DNA of 64,000 bases. It comes from Pseudomonadota bacterium. Its GTDB lineage: Bacteria; Pseudomonadota; Gammaproteobacteria; Steroidobacterales; Steroidobacteraceae. Shown here in pieces: positions 8,269-18,330 of this stretch (the stretch's first letter is position 1; each line of letters begins with the position of its first letter). The position numbers were made by a program, and so were the translations under genes. Under the pieces are notes generated by a model, which did no database searches, was not told where the DNA came from, and worked only from the letters and a program-made list of their open reading frames with translations. The stretch is from positions 1 through 64,000 of the forward strand of contig JAPLSH010000004.1 in the NCBI GenBank assembly GCA_026398735.1, given 5' to 3'.

Positions 8269-9576
8269 ATGCTGGTCGGAAGCACTGTCAGGAAAGTCGC
8301 CATCGTGGGCGGCACCCGCATTCCCTTTGCGCGAGCGCACGGGGCCTATGCCGACGCCAGCAACCAGGACCTGCTGACCGCTACGCTGCGGGCACTGGTA
8401 GAGCGCCATGGGCTGCAGGGCGCGCGACTGGGCGATGTCATCGGCGGTGCTGTAATCAAGCACTCTCGTGACTTCAACCTGGTGCGCGAGTGCGTGCTGT
8501 CGTCGGGCTTGCACCCGCAGACACCCGGGCTGGATCTGCAACGCGCCTGCGGCACCAGCCTCGAGGCGGCCATCCTGGTAGCCAATAAAATCGCGCTGGG
8601 TCAGATCGACGCGGGCATCGCGGCCGGTGTCGACAGCATCAGCGATCCCCCAGTGGTCTATCCGCGCAGCTATCAGCAAATCTTGCTGCGCAGCTTCCGC
8701 GCTCGCAGCCTGCTGCAGCGACTGCTGCCCTTCCTGTCGCTGCGGCCGCGGCATTTCAAACCCCAGTTGCCCGGTGTGATCGAGCCGCGCACGGGTCTGT
8801 CGATGGGCCAGAGCGCCGAACTGATGGCGCGCAGCTGGCAGGTCAGCCGCGCCGAACAGGACGAACTGGCCGCGACCAGCCATGTGCGCGCCGCCGCCAG
8901 CTGGGCTGCCGGCTTTCACGACAGCTTGGTGGTGCCGTATGCCGGTCTGGCACGCGATAACAACGTGCGCGCCGATACCTCGGTCGACAAGCTGGCCAAG
9001 CTGCGGACCGCCTTTGATCGCTCGCCGGCCGGCACGTTGACCGCCGGCAACAGCACGCCGCTGACCGATGGCGCCGCGGCCGTGCTGCTGGCCAACCCGG
9101 ACTGGGCTGCCGCGCGCGGCCTGCCGGTGCTGGCGCACCTGACTCACGCCAAGAGCTGGGCGGTGGATTTTGCCGGCGGCCAGGAAGGCCTGCTGATGGC
9201 GCCGGCACTGGCGGTATCGCAGCTGCTGCACGATGCGGGGCTCACGCTGCAGGATTTTGACTTCTACGAGATCCACGAAGCGTTCGCCGCACAGGTGCTG
9301 TGCACGCTTAAGGCTTGGGAGTCGCCGCAGTACTGCCGCGAACAGCTCGGTCGCGACGCGCCGCTGGGCGCTATCGACCGCGCCAAGCTCAACGTCAACG
9401 GCAGCAGCATCGCCATCGGCCATCCGTTTGCGGCCACCGGTGCCCGGATTCTGGCCGCGGCAGCGCAGCTGCTGGCGCGCAACCCCGGCTCGCGCCGCGT
9501 GCTGCTGTCGGTGTGTACTGCAGGGGGCATGGGTGTCACCGCTATCGTCGAAGCGGCTGCTGCAGGACCGCGCTGA
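8269..9576 (+). CDS. Thiolase family acetyl-CoA acyltransferase
   Basis: Thiolases form or cleave 3-ketoacyl-CoA. The acyl-enzyme Cys is C94 (QRACGTSLEA), the catalytic His is H385 (IGHPFAATGARI), and the proton-shuttling Cys is C416 (SVCTAGGMG). The 435 residues and the LRPRHFKPQLPGVIEPRTGLSMG region resemble FadI-type trifunctional-complex thiolases more than the roughly 390-residue biosynthetic type. No FadJ-type partner is adjacent, so the pathway is uncertain. An SD-like GGAG precedes ATG 8269. The stop overlaps the next start as TGATG, implying coupling with tspO. Confidence 0.9.
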   Translation: MLVGSTVRKVAIVGGTRIPFARAHGAYADASNQDLLTATLRALVERHGLQGARLGDVIGGAVIKHSRDFNLVRECVLSSGLHPQTPGLDLQRACGTSLEAAILVANKIALGQIDAGIAAGVDSISDPPVVYPRSYQQILLRSFRARSLLQRLLPFLSLRPRHFKPQLPGVIEPRTGLSMGQSAELMARSWQVSRAEQDELAATSHVRAAASWAAGFHDSLVVPYAGLARDNNVRADTSVDKLAKLRTAFDRSPAGTLTAGNSTPLTDGAAAVLLANPDWAAARGLPVLAHLTHAKSWAVDFAGGQEGLLMAPALAVSQLLHDAGLTLQDFDFYEIHEAFAAQVLCTLKAWESPQYCREQLGRDAPLGAIDRAKLNVNGSSIAIGHPFAATGARILAAAAQLLARNPGSRRVLLSVCTAGGMGVTAIVEAAAAGPR

Positions 9577-10094
9577 TGGCCGCCGCGCATATGCGGGTGG
9601 GCGGCAAATCGCTGGCCGCCCAGATTCTGATGTTGCTGGCTGCACTGGCAATCGTTGGCGTTATCGCCGCTGTGGGCGGCGTGGCAGCGGCCGGTGCACA
9701 GGCCTTTTATGCCGGCCTGATCAAGCCCGAGTGGGCGCCACCGGCGTGGTTATTCGGGCCGGTCTGGACGACGCTGTACTTGATGATGGCGGTGGCGGCT
9801 TGGTTGGTGTGGCGCAGCGCCGGCAGCGTGTCCGGCGCATCCGATGCGCTGCTGCTGTTTGTCGTGCAACTGCTACTCAACGGTCTGTGGTCGTGGCTGT
9901 TCTTCGTGTGGCAACTGGGCACACTGGCGGTGATCGAGATCGCGCTGCTGTGGGTAGCGCTGTGGTTCACGCTGCTGCGTTTTGGCACCTATAGCCGGCT
10001 GGCCAGCGCCCTGTTGTTGCCCTATCTGCTGTGGGTCAGCTTTGCCACGGCGCTGACCGTGGCCTGCTGGCACCTGAATCCCGACATTCTGTGA
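9576..10094 (+). CDS. tspO: TspO/MBR-family membrane protein
   Basis: TspO is a five-helix membrane protein that binds porphyrins and sterol-like ligands. In bacteria it modulates tetrapyrrole and stress responses. The family signature KPEWAPPAWLFGPVWTTLYL is intact, followed by LNGLWSWLFF and a C-terminal helix ending LTVACWHLNPDIL. The 172 residues include an N-terminal extension before the first conserved helix. The start was set by the TGATG overlap with the thiolase stop. Ferrochelatase lies two genes downstream, which fits a porphyrin link, although the gene between them is a hydrolase. Confidence 0.92.
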   Translation: MAAAHMRVGGKSLAAQILMLLAALAIVGVIAAVGGVAAAGAQAFYAGLIKPEWAPPAWLFGPVWTTLYLMMAVAAWLVWRSAGSVSGASDALLLFVVQLLLNGLWSWLFFVWQLGTLAVIEIALLWVALWFTLLRFGTYSRLASALLLPYLLWVSFATALTVACWHLNPDIL

Positions 10095-10105
10095 GCACCG
10101 CGAAC

Positions 10106-10771
10106 ATGTCTGACTACACCCGCTTGATGGCTCGCGACGGTCACCAGTTTGAAGCTTGGCTGGCACCTCCCAAAGGCCCGGTGCGCGGCGCGGTGCTGGT
10201 GTTGCAGGAGATCTTTGGTGTCAATGCGCACATCCGTGCAGTCGCCGACAGCTTTGCCGCCGAGGGCTATCTGGCCATTGCGCCCTGCCTGTTTGACCGC
10301 GTGGATCGCGACCTGCAACTGGGCTACACGCCCGATGACATCACCCGTGGCCGCGGCACGATGCTGCAACTCAAACAAGAGCAGGTCACGCTGGATGTCG
10401 CCGCCTCGTTGGCCGTGATCAAACACGCCGGCCGGGCAGCGGCGATTGGTTATTGCTGGGGCGGCACGCAGGCTTGGTTGGCCGCAGTGCAGCAGCCGAT
10501 TGCTGCTGCCGTGGCCTATTACGGCACGGGCATCGCCGCCAACCTGGACGTAACGCTGAAAGCACCGGTGCAGTGCCACTTCGGCACGCAAGACAAATCC
10601 ATCCCGCCAGAAGCCGTCGAGCGCATCCGCGCCGCGCAGCCGGCGGTCGACTATCATCTGTATGACGCGGACCATGGCTTCAGCTGTGATCATCGCGGCA
10701 GCTTCGATGCCGCCAGCGCTGCGCTGGCCCGTACCCGCACACTGGCCTTTTTGGCCGAACACCTCGGCTGA
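10106..10771 (+). CDS. Dienelactone hydrolase family protein
   Basis: This 221-residue alpha/beta-hydrolase has the dienelactone hydrolase triad: nucleophile Cys117 in GYCWGG, Asp163 in GTQDKSIPP and His190 in DADHGF. Glu35 (LQEIFG) sits where the family's switch glutamate lies. DLH proteins hydrolyse cyclic dienelactones in chloroaromatic breakdown, but many housekeeping members have unknown esters as substrates. ATG 10106 lies 11 bases after tspO; the longer in-frame start would overlap tspO heavily. It is part of the same plus-strand run, with no chlorocatechol genes nearby. Confidence 0.88.
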   Translation: MSDYTRLMARDGHQFEAWLAPPKGPVRGAVLVLQEIFGVNAHIRAVADSFAAEGYLAIAPCLFDRVDRDLQLGYTPDDITRGRGTMLQLKQEQVTLDVAASLAVIKHAGRAAAIGYCWGGTQAWLAAVQQPIAAAVAYYGTGIAANLDVTLKAPVQCHFGTQDKSIPPEAVERIRAAQPAVDYHLYDADHGFSCDHRGSFDAASAALARTRTLAFLAEHLG

Positions 10772-10780
10772 CAGTACCGC

Positions 10781-11797
10781 ATGCCTACTTACTCGCCTTC
10801 TCCCAATTATCGTTTGCAGGGCCCCTACCCACTGGGCGTCCTGCTGGTCAACTCGGGCACGCCCGACGCACTGACCACGCCGGCCGTGCGCAACTTCCTG
10901 CGCCAATTGCTGCGTGACCGCCGCACCATCGAAGTCAGCCGCGCGATCTGGTGCTGGATCCTCTACTTCATCATCCTGCCGCTGCGGCCCATCCGCGTAG
11001 TGCCCAAGTACCGGCGCGTGTTCACCGCCGAGGGTTCGCCGCTACTGGTGATCTCGCGACGGCTGCAGCAGACACTGCAAACGCATCTGTCCGAGGTCTA
11101 CGGTGCGCCGGTCGCCGTCGAACTGGGCATGCATTACTCCACGCCCAGCGTAGCCGCTGGTCTTGCTGCACTGCGCGAGCGCGGGGCACAACGCATCGTG
11201 GTGTTGCCGCTGTTCCCGCAATACTCCGGCAGCACGGCCGGCGCCGCCTTTGATCAGGTGGGCAAGGCGCTGCGCGACTGGCGCTTCCTGCCGGAGTTGC
11301 GGCTGATCCCCGACTACCACGTAGATTCCGGCTACATCGCGGGCGTGGCCGATGACATTCTGGCGTGGCGCACTGCCAACCTAGGTGGTGAGCACCTGCT
11401 GCTGTCCTTCCACGGTATCCCGGCCAGCTATGTGCGCGATGGCGACCCCTACGAGCGCAAGTGCCTCGAAACGGCAGCAGCCATCGCCACACGACTGGGA
11501 CTGGAAGAGAGTCAATGGAGCGTGAGCTTTCAGTCACGCGTCGGCACCGCGCGCTGGGTCGGTCCGTACACCGACACGGTGGTGCGCGAACTGGCGCAGC
11601 GCGGCATCCGCACACTAGATGTGGCCTGCCCGGGCTTTGCCATTGACTGTCTGGAAACCATCGATGAGATGGGTGTCGAGGCGGCCGAACTGTTCGAGCA
11701 TGCCGGTGGCGCTGCCTTGCGTTATATCCCCGCTCTCAATGACAGCGAGCGCCATGTGCGCGCGCTGACTGGAATCATCCAACAACACGCTGGTTGA
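10781..11797 (+). CDS. hemH: Ferrochelatase
   Basis: HemH inserts Fe2+ into protoporphyrin IX to give protoheme. The 338 residues match the bacterial class. The catalytic His211 is in LLSFHGIPASYVRDGDPY, and the acidic metal-path motif is CPGFAIDCLETIDE (Glu292). VLPLFPQYSGSTAGA is also conserved. It begins 9 bases after the hydrolase stop and runs directly into the S46 peptidase. Confidence 0.96.
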   Translation: MPTYSPSPNYRLQGPYPLGVLLVNSGTPDALTTPAVRNFLRQLLRDRRTIEVSRAIWCWILYFIILPLRPIRVVPKYRRVFTAEGSPLLVISRRLQQTLQTHLSEVYGAPVAVELGMHYSTPSVAAGLAALRERGAQRIVVLPLFPQYSGSTAGAAFDQVGKALRDWRFLPELRLIPDYHVDSGYIAGVADDILAWRTANLGGEHLLLSFHGIPASYVRDGDPYERKCLETAAAIATRLGLEESQWSVSFQSRVGTARWVGPYTDTVVRELAQRGIRTLDVACPGFAIDCLETIDEMGVEAAELFEHAGGAALRYIPALNDSERHVRALTGIIQQHAG

Positions 11798-11805
11798 GGT
11801 TGCTC

Positions 11806-13890
11806 ATGACGCATTTGTTGATCACCCGTCGCGCCGCACTGGCGCTGGCTGTCGCATTGCCGTTGCTGTTGGGCGCACTGGTGCGCCCGGCACTGGCAGA
11901 TGAAGGCATGTGGACCTTCCACAACTTTCCTAACGCCAAGCTCAAACAGCAACACGGCATAGAACTGAGCGACGAATGGCTGGCACATCTGCGGCAGAGC
12001 GTGGTGCGACTGTCGGGCTGCACGGCCACCTTTGTGTCGGCCGAGGGCTTGATTCTCACCAATCACCATTGCGCGGCGGCTTGCCTGGCAGAGAACTCTC
12101 GCCAAGGGCAGGACCGCTTGGCCGATGGCTTTGTCAGTCGCAGCCGTGACGAAGAGATCAAGTGCAGCACGCAGGTGGCCGACGTACTGATGGGCCGCGA
12201 GGACATCACTGCCAAGCTGGCTGCTGCGGTTGCCGGCAAAGATGACAAGACCGCCGGTGAGATTCGCAAGCGCACCCTGACGCAACTGGAGCAGGCCTGC
12301 GTGCAGGCTGCCGGCACCACAGATCCGCGTCGCTGCGAGACTGTGTCGCTGTATCAGGGCGGGCAATACTTTCTGTACAAGTACAAGCGCTACACCGACG
12401 TGCGGCTGGCGTTTGCGCCCGAAGATTCGATCGCTGCCTTTGGCGGTGACCCGGACAATTTCCAGTATCCGCGCTGGTGCTTGGACATGACGCTGCTGCG
12501 TGCCTATGAGAACGGCAAGCCAGCCAAAATCGAGCACTTCCTGCCCGTCAACTGGGACGGCCCCAAGGCCGGCGAGCTGGTGTTTGTGGCCGGACACCCG
12601 GGCTCAACAGATCGACAACTGACCGTTGCACAGCTCGAGGCGCTGCGTGCCTCACTGCCGGCCAGCCTGCTGCGCTCTGCTGAGCTGCGCGGCCGTTACA
12701 TTCAAGCCGCACAGGCCGGTGGCGAAACCGGCCGCATCATGTCTGATCCGCTGATGAGCCTGGAAAACGGTATTAAGGTGCGTCGCAAGCAGCTCGATGC
12801 ACTGCTCGACGGCACACTGATGGCGCAGAAGTCGCGCGATGAAGCGGCGCTGCGGCAGCTTGCCAAGCTCGGTGGCGCCAATGACCCGTGGGTTGCCATT
12901 GCCAAGGCGGAACAGCGTGGCCTCGAGCTGCAACTGCCGCTGACCTATATCGAGGGCAGCGCCGGCTTTAACAGCAGCCTGTTCCGCTATGCACGCACGC
13001 TGGTGCGCGCTGCTGCCGAGCGCAGCAAGCCCAACGAGGAGCGGCTGCGCGAATTCACCGACAGCTCGCTAGTTCCGCTGCAACAACGGCTGTTTGCACC
13101 GGTGCCGGTGTATGCCGAGCGCGAAAAGCTGACGCTATCGCTGGGCCTGATGCGCCTGCGCGAAATGCTCGGGCCGGATCATCCGCTGGCCGCGAATCTG
13201 TTCAAAGAGATCTCGCCTGAAGCCTTGGCCGACGATCTGGTGAACAAAACGACGCTGGGTGACGCGGCGGTGCGCAAGCAGTTGTGGGAAGGAGGTACGG
13301 CGGCCATCGAGGCCTCTACCGATCCGATGATCCGCATCGCACGCCTGGTGGACGCGCAGGCGCGCACGCTGCGCAAACAGTTTGAGGATGAAGTCGAATC
13401 GCCGATTGAAACGGCGTCGGAGCGCATCGCCAAGGCACGCTTTGCCGCGTTTGGCACGGCGGTGTATCCGGATGCGACGTTCACGTTGCGCTTGAACTGG
13501 GGCACGGTGCAGGGCTGGAATGAGAACGGGTCTGCCGTGGCGCCATTCTCGCCGCTGCGTCGCGCTTATGAACGCGCCACCGGTGCCGAGCCCTTCCGCT
13601 TGCCCGACAGTTGGCTCAAAGCACGCGATCGCCTGAACCTGGATACACCCTTCAACCTGTCGAGCAACAACGACATCGTCGGCGGCAACTCGGGCAGTTC
13701 CATGGTCAATGCGCGTGGCGAAGTGGTCGGCTTGGTGTTCGACGGCAACATCCACTCGATCTCTGGCTCGTACTGGTTCGACACCGCTCGCAACCGCGCC
13801 GTGTCGGTGCACCCGGCCATCATGAAACTGGCGTTAACCCAGGTGTATGACACTGCGGCGCTGGCTGCGGAGCTTGGGCTCAAGCGGTGA
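11806..13890 (+). CDS. S46-family dipeptidyl peptidase, exported
   Basis: S46 peptidases (DPP7/DPP11 type) are chymotrypsin-fold serine exopeptidases that release dipeptides in the periplasm. A signal peptide (hydrophobic core LALAVALPLLLGALV, cut after ALA) is followed by the catalytic His in LTNHHCAA (about 87-88), an Asp in the GGDPDNFQYPRW block, and the nucleophile Ser629 in GGNSGSS. The mature length of about 665 residues is typical. ATG 11806 was chosen because GAGG sits 6 bases upstream; an in-frame TTG at 11794 overlapping the hemH stop is possible. The stop overlaps the next gene's GTG. Specificity cannot be assigned. Confidence 0.92.
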   Translation: MTHLLITRRAALALAVALPLLLGALVRPALADEGMWTFHNFPNAKLKQQHGIELSDEWLAHLRQSVVRLSGCTATFVSAEGLILTNHHCAAACLAENSRQGQDRLADGFVSRSRDEEIKCSTQVADVLMGREDITAKLAAAVAGKDDKTAGEIRKRTLTQLEQACVQAAGTTDPRRCETVSLYQGGQYFLYKYKRYTDVRLAFAPEDSIAAFGGDPDNFQYPRWCLDMTLLRAYENGKPAKIEHFLPVNWDGPKAGELVFVAGHPGSTDRQLTVAQLEALRASLPASLLRSAELRGRYIQAAQAGGETGRIMSDPLMSLENGIKVRRKQLDALLDGTLMAQKSRDEAALRQLAKLGGANDPWVAIAKAEQRGLELQLPLTYIEGSAGFNSSLFRYARTLVRAAAERSKPNEERLREFTDSSLVPLQQRLFAPVPVYAEREKLTLSLGLMRLREMLGPDHPLAANLFKEISPEALADDLVNKTTLGDAAVRKQLWEGGTAAIEASTDPMIRIARLVDAQARTLRKQFEDEVESPIETASERIAKARFAAFGTAVYPDATFTLRLNWGTVQGWNENGSAVAPFSPLRRAYERATGAEPFRLPDSWLKARDRLNLDTPFNLSSNNDIVGGNSGSSMVNARGEVVGLVFDGNIHSISGSYWFDTARNRAVSVHPAIMKLALTQVYDTAALAAELGLKR

Positions 13891-15095
13891 GCTTGAAGAA
13901 CACACCGCTGCGTTGGGGTGCGGTAGCGCAGCTGCTGCACTGGGTGGTGGTGTGGGCCATCCTCACGCAGTTTCTGCTGGCTGAAGCAGCAGAGGAGTTG
14001 CCGGCGGGCGTGGGTAAGCTGGCCACGCTGGCGCGGCACAAGTCGGTGGGCATCAGCATTTTGCTGCTGGTGGTGTTGCGGCTGGCATGGAAGCAGTACA
14101 ACCGCGGCCATTCACCAGCGCTGCCTGCCAACCTCAAGCCCTATGAAGTGTGGCTGGCGCGCCTGACGCATCACGGCCTGTATGCGCTGTTGCTGTTGTT
14201 ACCGCTGAGCGGCTGGCTGATGTCTTCGGCCAAGAACTATCCGGTGAGCTGGTTTGGCATCGGCCCTGCCCTGCCGGATTTAGTGAGCCCCAGCGACACG
14301 TTGTTTGTGTTGCTCAAGGCCACGCACGAAGTGCTGGCCAATTTGTTGATCGTGCTTGCGCTGCTGCATGTGGCCGGCGCGCTGGTGCATCACTTCATCA
14401 AGCGTGATGACGTGGTGCGACGCATGCTGCCGTTTGCACGCAATGCCGCAGCGCGCATCACCGTAATGCTGGTGTGTGTGGTGGCAGGTGGACTGGGTTT
14501 GGCGCGCTTGCTACCCGGCGACATGGCCGGCAGCACTGCGGCAACAGATAGCGCTCAAGGCACCACAACCAACACTGACGCCGGTGCCAACACCGCCAGT
14601 GTCTGGGTCACTGATCGCACACGCAGCACGCTGGAGTTTGTGTTCACCCAAGCCGGCGCGGCCACCACCGGCCGGTTCTCGGCGTTTAGTGCTGACGTGG
14701 ACTTTACGCCGGGCACGATACCGGTGGGTCGACTGGCCGTGCGCATCGAAATGAACAGCGCCGACACCGCCGATGCGGGGCGCAACGAGCAGTTGGGAAG
14801 TGTTGATCTGTTTAATGTGGCGGGTCATCCGCAAGCCACCTATGACGCAACAGCGTTTACTGCCCAACCCGATGGCAGCTATCGCGCTGAAGGCTCGCTG
14901 ACCTTGCGCGGCGTATCGGTACCCGTGCCCCTGCAGATGCGCTTTACACCGGAAGGCGACGAAGCGGTGTTGCAAGGCACGGCCAGTCTGGATCGACTGG
15001 CCTTTGGTGTGGGTCAGGGCGAATGGAAATCCACGGAGTGGATCGCCGCTGAAGTCAAAGTGGCCTTTAACGTGCGCTTGGTGAAGCGCCGATAA
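13887..15095 (+). CDS. Cytochrome b561 - YceI domain fusion
   Basis: The N-terminal 190 residues are a four-helix cytochrome b561-type domain with candidate heme histidines in [41 protein letters not shown] and [12 protein letters not shown] fifth helix ([19 protein letters not shown]) and a Thr/Ala-rich linker lead into a C-terminal YceI-like lipocalin-fold domain from about 225 ([20 protein letters not shown]). YceI proteins bind polyisoprenoids such as quinones in the periplasm. The fusion places a possible quinone carrier next to a quinol-reacting cytochrome. GTG 13887 overlaps the upstream stop (GTGA). The last 29 bp overlap the convergent dctA. Confidence 0.88.
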   Translation: MSLKNTPLRWGAVAQLLHWVVVWAILTQFLLAEAAEELPAGVGKLATLARHKSVGISILLLVVLRLAWKQYNRGHSPALPANLKPYEVWLARLTHHGLYALLLLLPLSGWLMSSAKNYPVSWFGIGPALPDLVSPSDTLFVLLKATHEVLANLLIVLALLHVAGALVHHFIKRDDVVRRMLPFARNAAARITVMLVCVVAGGLGLARLLPGDMAGSTAATDSAQGTTTNTDAGANTASVWVTDRTRSTLEFVFTQAGAATTGRFSAFSADVDFTPGTIPVGRLAVRIEMNSADTADAGRNEQLGSVDLFNVAGHPQATYDATAFTAQPDGSYRAEGSLTLRGVSVPVPLQMRFTPEGDEAVLQGTASLDRLAFGVGQGEWKSTEWIAAEVKVAFNVRLVKRR

Positions 15096-16332
15096 ATACG
15101 CCGCTGCTGTGATCGGGGTTCAATGCCCCGGTCCAGCGCGCCACCACCAGGGTGGCCAGCGCATTGCCCGTCAGGTTGGTCAGGGCGCGTGCTTCGGACA
15201 TAAAGCGATCGATGCCCAGGATCAGCGCCAACGCCGCTACCGGTGGGCCGTCGATCGCCGCCAACGTACCAGCCAGCACGATGAAGCCACTGCCGGTCAC
15301 GCCTGCCGCACCTTTGGAAGTGAGCAGCAACACCAGCAACATCAGAATCTGTTGACTCAGCGTCATGGTGGTATCGGTGGCTTGCGCCAGAAACACTGCA
15401 GCCATGGTCAGGTAGATGCACGTGCCATCGAGGTTAAACGAGTAACCGGCAGGCACTACCAGCCCCACCACAGATCGGCGGCAGCCCAAGCGTTCGAGCT
15501 TGTCGAGCAAGCGCGGCAACACTGTCTCGGATGAAGACGTGCCAAGCACGATGAGCAGCTCGTCTTTGATGTAGCGCAGCAAGCCGAAGATGCGAATGCC
15601 ATGCAGCCGCGCAATGCTGCCGAGCACCACCACGACGAATAGTATGCAGGTGAGATAGAAGGAAGCCATAAAGGCAGCCAGAGGCACCAATGCAGCCAGA
15701 CCCTGCGAGCCGATGGTGTAAGCCATGGCGCCCAATGCACCCAGCGGTGCCAAGCGCATGATGAATCCGACGATGCCAAACACCACCTGCGACAGGCCCT
15801 CTATGGCTTCGCGCAGGACTGCTGCGCGCGCCGCCGCCAGATGCAGTGCAAAGCCAAACAGCACCGCCACCAGCAACACTTGCAACACCTCACCGCGTGC
15901 AAAGGCATCCACCAGTGTGGTGGGGATAATGTCCATCAGAAAGCCGATCACACCCTGACCCTGGGCCTTGTCGGCGTATTGGCTGATGCGCCCGACATCG
16001 AGTGTTTGCACATCGACATGCATGCCCACACCGGGCTTGAGCACATTGACCACCACCAGGCCCAGCACCAGCGCCAGCGTGGTGACCGCCTCAAAGTAGC
16101 CCAGTGCATATAGCCCTGTGCGACCCACACTGCGCAGGTCTTCCATGCCTGCAATGCCCAGCACGACGGTGCAGAAGATCACCGGTGTGATGATCATCTT
16201 GACCAGCTTGATGAAGGCATCACCCAGCGGCTTGAGCTCTACGCCAAACGCCGGAGCGTAGTGACCGATGAGCACGCCGATGACGATAGCCACCAGCACT
16301 TGGATATACAGCGACTGTGCAAAAGACTTCAT
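15067..16332 (-). CDS. dctA: C4-dicarboxylate:cation symporter
   Basis: DctA imports succinate, fumarate and malate. The 421 residues align throughout with the family. The hairpin-1 motif [12 protein letters not shown], the [15 protein letters not shown] substrate/cation motif and [19 protein letters not shown] plus [15 protein letters not shown] are intact. The start overlaps the acsA stop in an ATGA arrangement, so acetate activation and C4-dicarboxylate uptake are co-transcribed. The 3' end overlaps the b561-YceI gene tail to tail. Confidence 0.95.
   Translation of the reverse strand: MKSFAQSLYIQVLVAIVIGVLIGHYAPAFGVELKPLGDAFIKLVKMIITPVIFCTVVLGIAGMEDLRSVGRTGLYALGYFEAVTTLALVLGLVVVNVLKPGVGMHVDVQTLDVGRISQYADKAQGQGVIGFLMDIIPTTLVDAFARGEVLQVLLVAVLFGFALHLAAARAAVLREAIEGLSQVVFGIVGFIMRLAPLGALGAMAYTIGSQGLAALVPLAAFMASFYLTCILFVVVVLGSIARLHGIRIFGLLRYIKDELLIVLGTSSSETVLPRLLDKLERLGCRRSVVGLVVPAGYSFNLDGTCIYLTMAAVFLAQATDTTMTLSQQILMLLVLLLTSKGAAGVTGSGFIVLAGTLAAIDGPPVAALALILGIDRFMSEARALTNLTGNALATLVVARWTGALNPDHSSGVFIGASPSAR
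15074..15089. terminator. Hairpin inside overlapping 3' ends of b561-YceI and dctA
   Basis: GCGCTT and AAGCGC form a perfect 6-bp stem with a GGTG loop. The hairpin lies between the two stop codons, inside the 29-bp overlap of the convergent genes, so it is coding on both strands. There is no T-tract; a bidirectional terminator is inferred. Confidence 0.4.
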
Positions 16333-18293
16333 GCGCTGTCCCCGCGTAACTGCTCAACGATGGCAGGGTTTTCTAGAGTAGAGATGTCTTGGGTGATGGG
16401 CTCACCACGCGCGATGGTACGCAACAGCCGCCGCATGATTTTACCTGAGCGGGTTTTAGGCAGATTGTCTGCGAAGCGGATCTCATCGGGCTTGGCAATG
16501 GCGCCCAACTGCTCAGCCACCCACTTGCGCAGTTCTTCGACCAGCGCGCGCGTGTCGCCGATGGGTCTGTCACCACGGCACACCACAAAGGCCACCGCAG
16601 CCTCACCCTTGATGTCGTGCGGACGACCCACCACAGCAGCCTCTGCCACACGCGGATGAGCCACCAATGCGGATTCGATTTCCATGGTGCCCAAACGGTG
16701 GCCGGAGATCTTCAGCACATCGTCAAGACGACCCAAGATCCAAAAATAACCATCGGCATCGCGGTGCGCACCGTCGCCAGCAACATAGAAGCGATTCTGA
16801 AAACGTGACCAATAGGTGTCGATGTAGCGCGCATTGTCGTTCCAGATAGTGCGCAACATGGAAGGCCAAGGCTTGCGCACCACCAGTGAACCGCCAGTAT
16901 CGGCCTGAGTAACGCTGTTGCCATCCTCATCGACGATATCGGCAACGATGCCGGGCAAGGGCACCGTGCACGAACCGGGTTTGGTGGTTGTGACACCAGG
17001 CACTGGTGCCAGCAGGATGGCACCCGTCTCGGTCTGCCACCACGTATCGACGATGGGGCACCGGCCGCCACCAATGACTGAGTGATACCACATCCACGCT
17101 TCGGGATTGATCGGCTCACCCACACTACCCAATAGGCGCAGCGACGATAGGTCGTACTGGGCGGGAATGTGATCACCTAACTTCATCAACGCGCGCAGCG
17201 CAGTGGGTGAGGTGTAGAAGATCGTCACACGATGCTGTTCGATGATGCGCCAGAAGCGCCCCGCATCGGGATACACCGGCCCCCCTTCATAGATGACCAG
17301 CGTGCCCGCGTTGGCCAGCGGACCATAGGCCACATAGCTGTGGCCGGTGATCCAGCCGACATCGGCAGTACACCAGAACACATCTTGAGGCTTGAGATCG
17401 AACACCCACTGTGTCGACAGCTTGGCGCCGAGCAGATAGCCGGCGCTGGAATGTTGGATGCCCTTGGGCTTGCCGGTGGAGCCCGAGGTGTAGAGCAGAA
17501 ACAGCGGATGCTCCGCCTCAACCCATTCGGGCTCACATACCGGCGACTCGGCGGCCAGCAGTTCATGCCACCACTGGTCGCGGCCGGCGGTCATGGGGAT
17601 GTCGTGACCGGTCTGGCGCAGCACGATTACTTGCTCGATGCTGGCCGCACCTTCCGCCAAGGCTTTGTCCGCTGCAGCCTTGAGCTCAACTATGTTGCCG
17701 CCACGCTGACCACCATCGGCAGTGATCAGCAATCGCGCACCGGCATCCTCGATGCGCTCGCGCAGCGATACGGCGGAGAAACCGCCAAACACGACGGAGT
17801 GCACTGCGCCAATGCGCGCGCACGCCTGCATGGCAATGACCGCTTCGGGGACCATGGGCAAATAAATGACGACGCGATCACCGCTGCGTATGCCCAGGCG
17901 ACGCATCGCATTGGCTGCGCGGCACACCTCGGCATGCACCTGACGGTAACTGAGCGTGCGCGTGATACCGGCTTCGGACTCGGCGATGATGGCAGGCTTG
18001 TTGCCGTGTTCTGCCAGGTGCACATCGAGACAGTTCACCGAGACATTGAGCGTGCCATCGGCAAACCAGCGGTAATTGGGTGCCGCTGAATCATCCAGTG
18101 TCTGCGTGAACGGCGTGTGCCAGTGCAGTGCGCTGCGCGCTTGATCCGCCCAGAAGCCCACGTGATCGTGCGCTGCAGCGGCGTGCAGTGCCGCAAGACC
18201 GGCTGCATCCGGATGCGCTGCAGCGGCAAAATCGGCCGGCGGCGCGAACAGTCGCGCTTCCTGCAAGGACGATTCGAGTTGCTTTGTAGTCAT
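16329..18293 (-). CDS. acsA: Acetyl-CoA synthetase
   Basis: The AMP-forming ligase activates acetate to acetyl-CoA. The 654 residues carry the P-loop-like [15 protein letters not shown], the A5 motif [11 protein letters not shown], the hinge [15 protein letters not shown] and the C-terminal lysine block [11 protein letters not shown], whose Lys is the usual acetylation site. The tryptophan of the acetyl pocket (WWQTE) favours acetate over longer acids. It is the upstream partner of dctA and follows the exonuclease gene after 37 bases. Confidence 0.95.
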   Translation of the reverse strand: MTTKQLESSLQEARLFAPPADFAAAAHPDAAGLAALHAAAAHDHVGFWADQARSALHWHTPFTQTLDDSAAPNYRWFADGTLNVSVNCLDVHLAEHGNKPAIIAESEAGITRTLSYRQVHAEVCRAANAMRRLGIRSGDRVVIYLPMVPEAVIAMQACARIGAVHSVVFGGFSAVSLRERIEDAGARLLITADGGQRGGNIVELKAAADKALAEGAASIEQVIVLRQTGHDIPMTAGRDQWWHELLAAESPVCEPEWVEAEHPLFLLYTSGSTGKPKGIQHSSAGYLLGAKLSTQWVFDLKPQDVFWCTADVGWITGHSYVAYGPLANAGTLVIYEGGPVYPDAGRFWRIIEQHRVTIFYTSPTALRALMKLGDHIPAQYDLSSLRLLGSVGEPINPEAWMWYHSVIGGGRCPIVDTWWQTETGAILLAPVPGVTTTKPGSCTVPLPGIVADIVDEDGNSVTQADTGGSLVVRKPWPSMLRTIWNDNARYIDTYWSRFQNRFYVAGDGAHRDADGYFWILGRLDDVLKISGHRLGTMEIESALVAHPRVAEAAVVGRPHDIKGEAAVAFVVCRGDRPIGDTRALVEELRKWVAEQLGAIAKPDEIRFADNLPKTRSGKIMRRLLRTIARGEPITQDISTLENPAIVEQLRGDSA

Positions 18294-18330
18294 GGGATCA
18301 CCGCGCCGGCGTCTGGTGGATGCGCCTATC

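Noticed and set aside
8110-9651. 513-codon minus-strand open frame antisense to the thiolase
   Set aside because: The thiolase catalytic motifs are on the plus strand; the antisense product is Arg/Gln/Gly-rich without domains.
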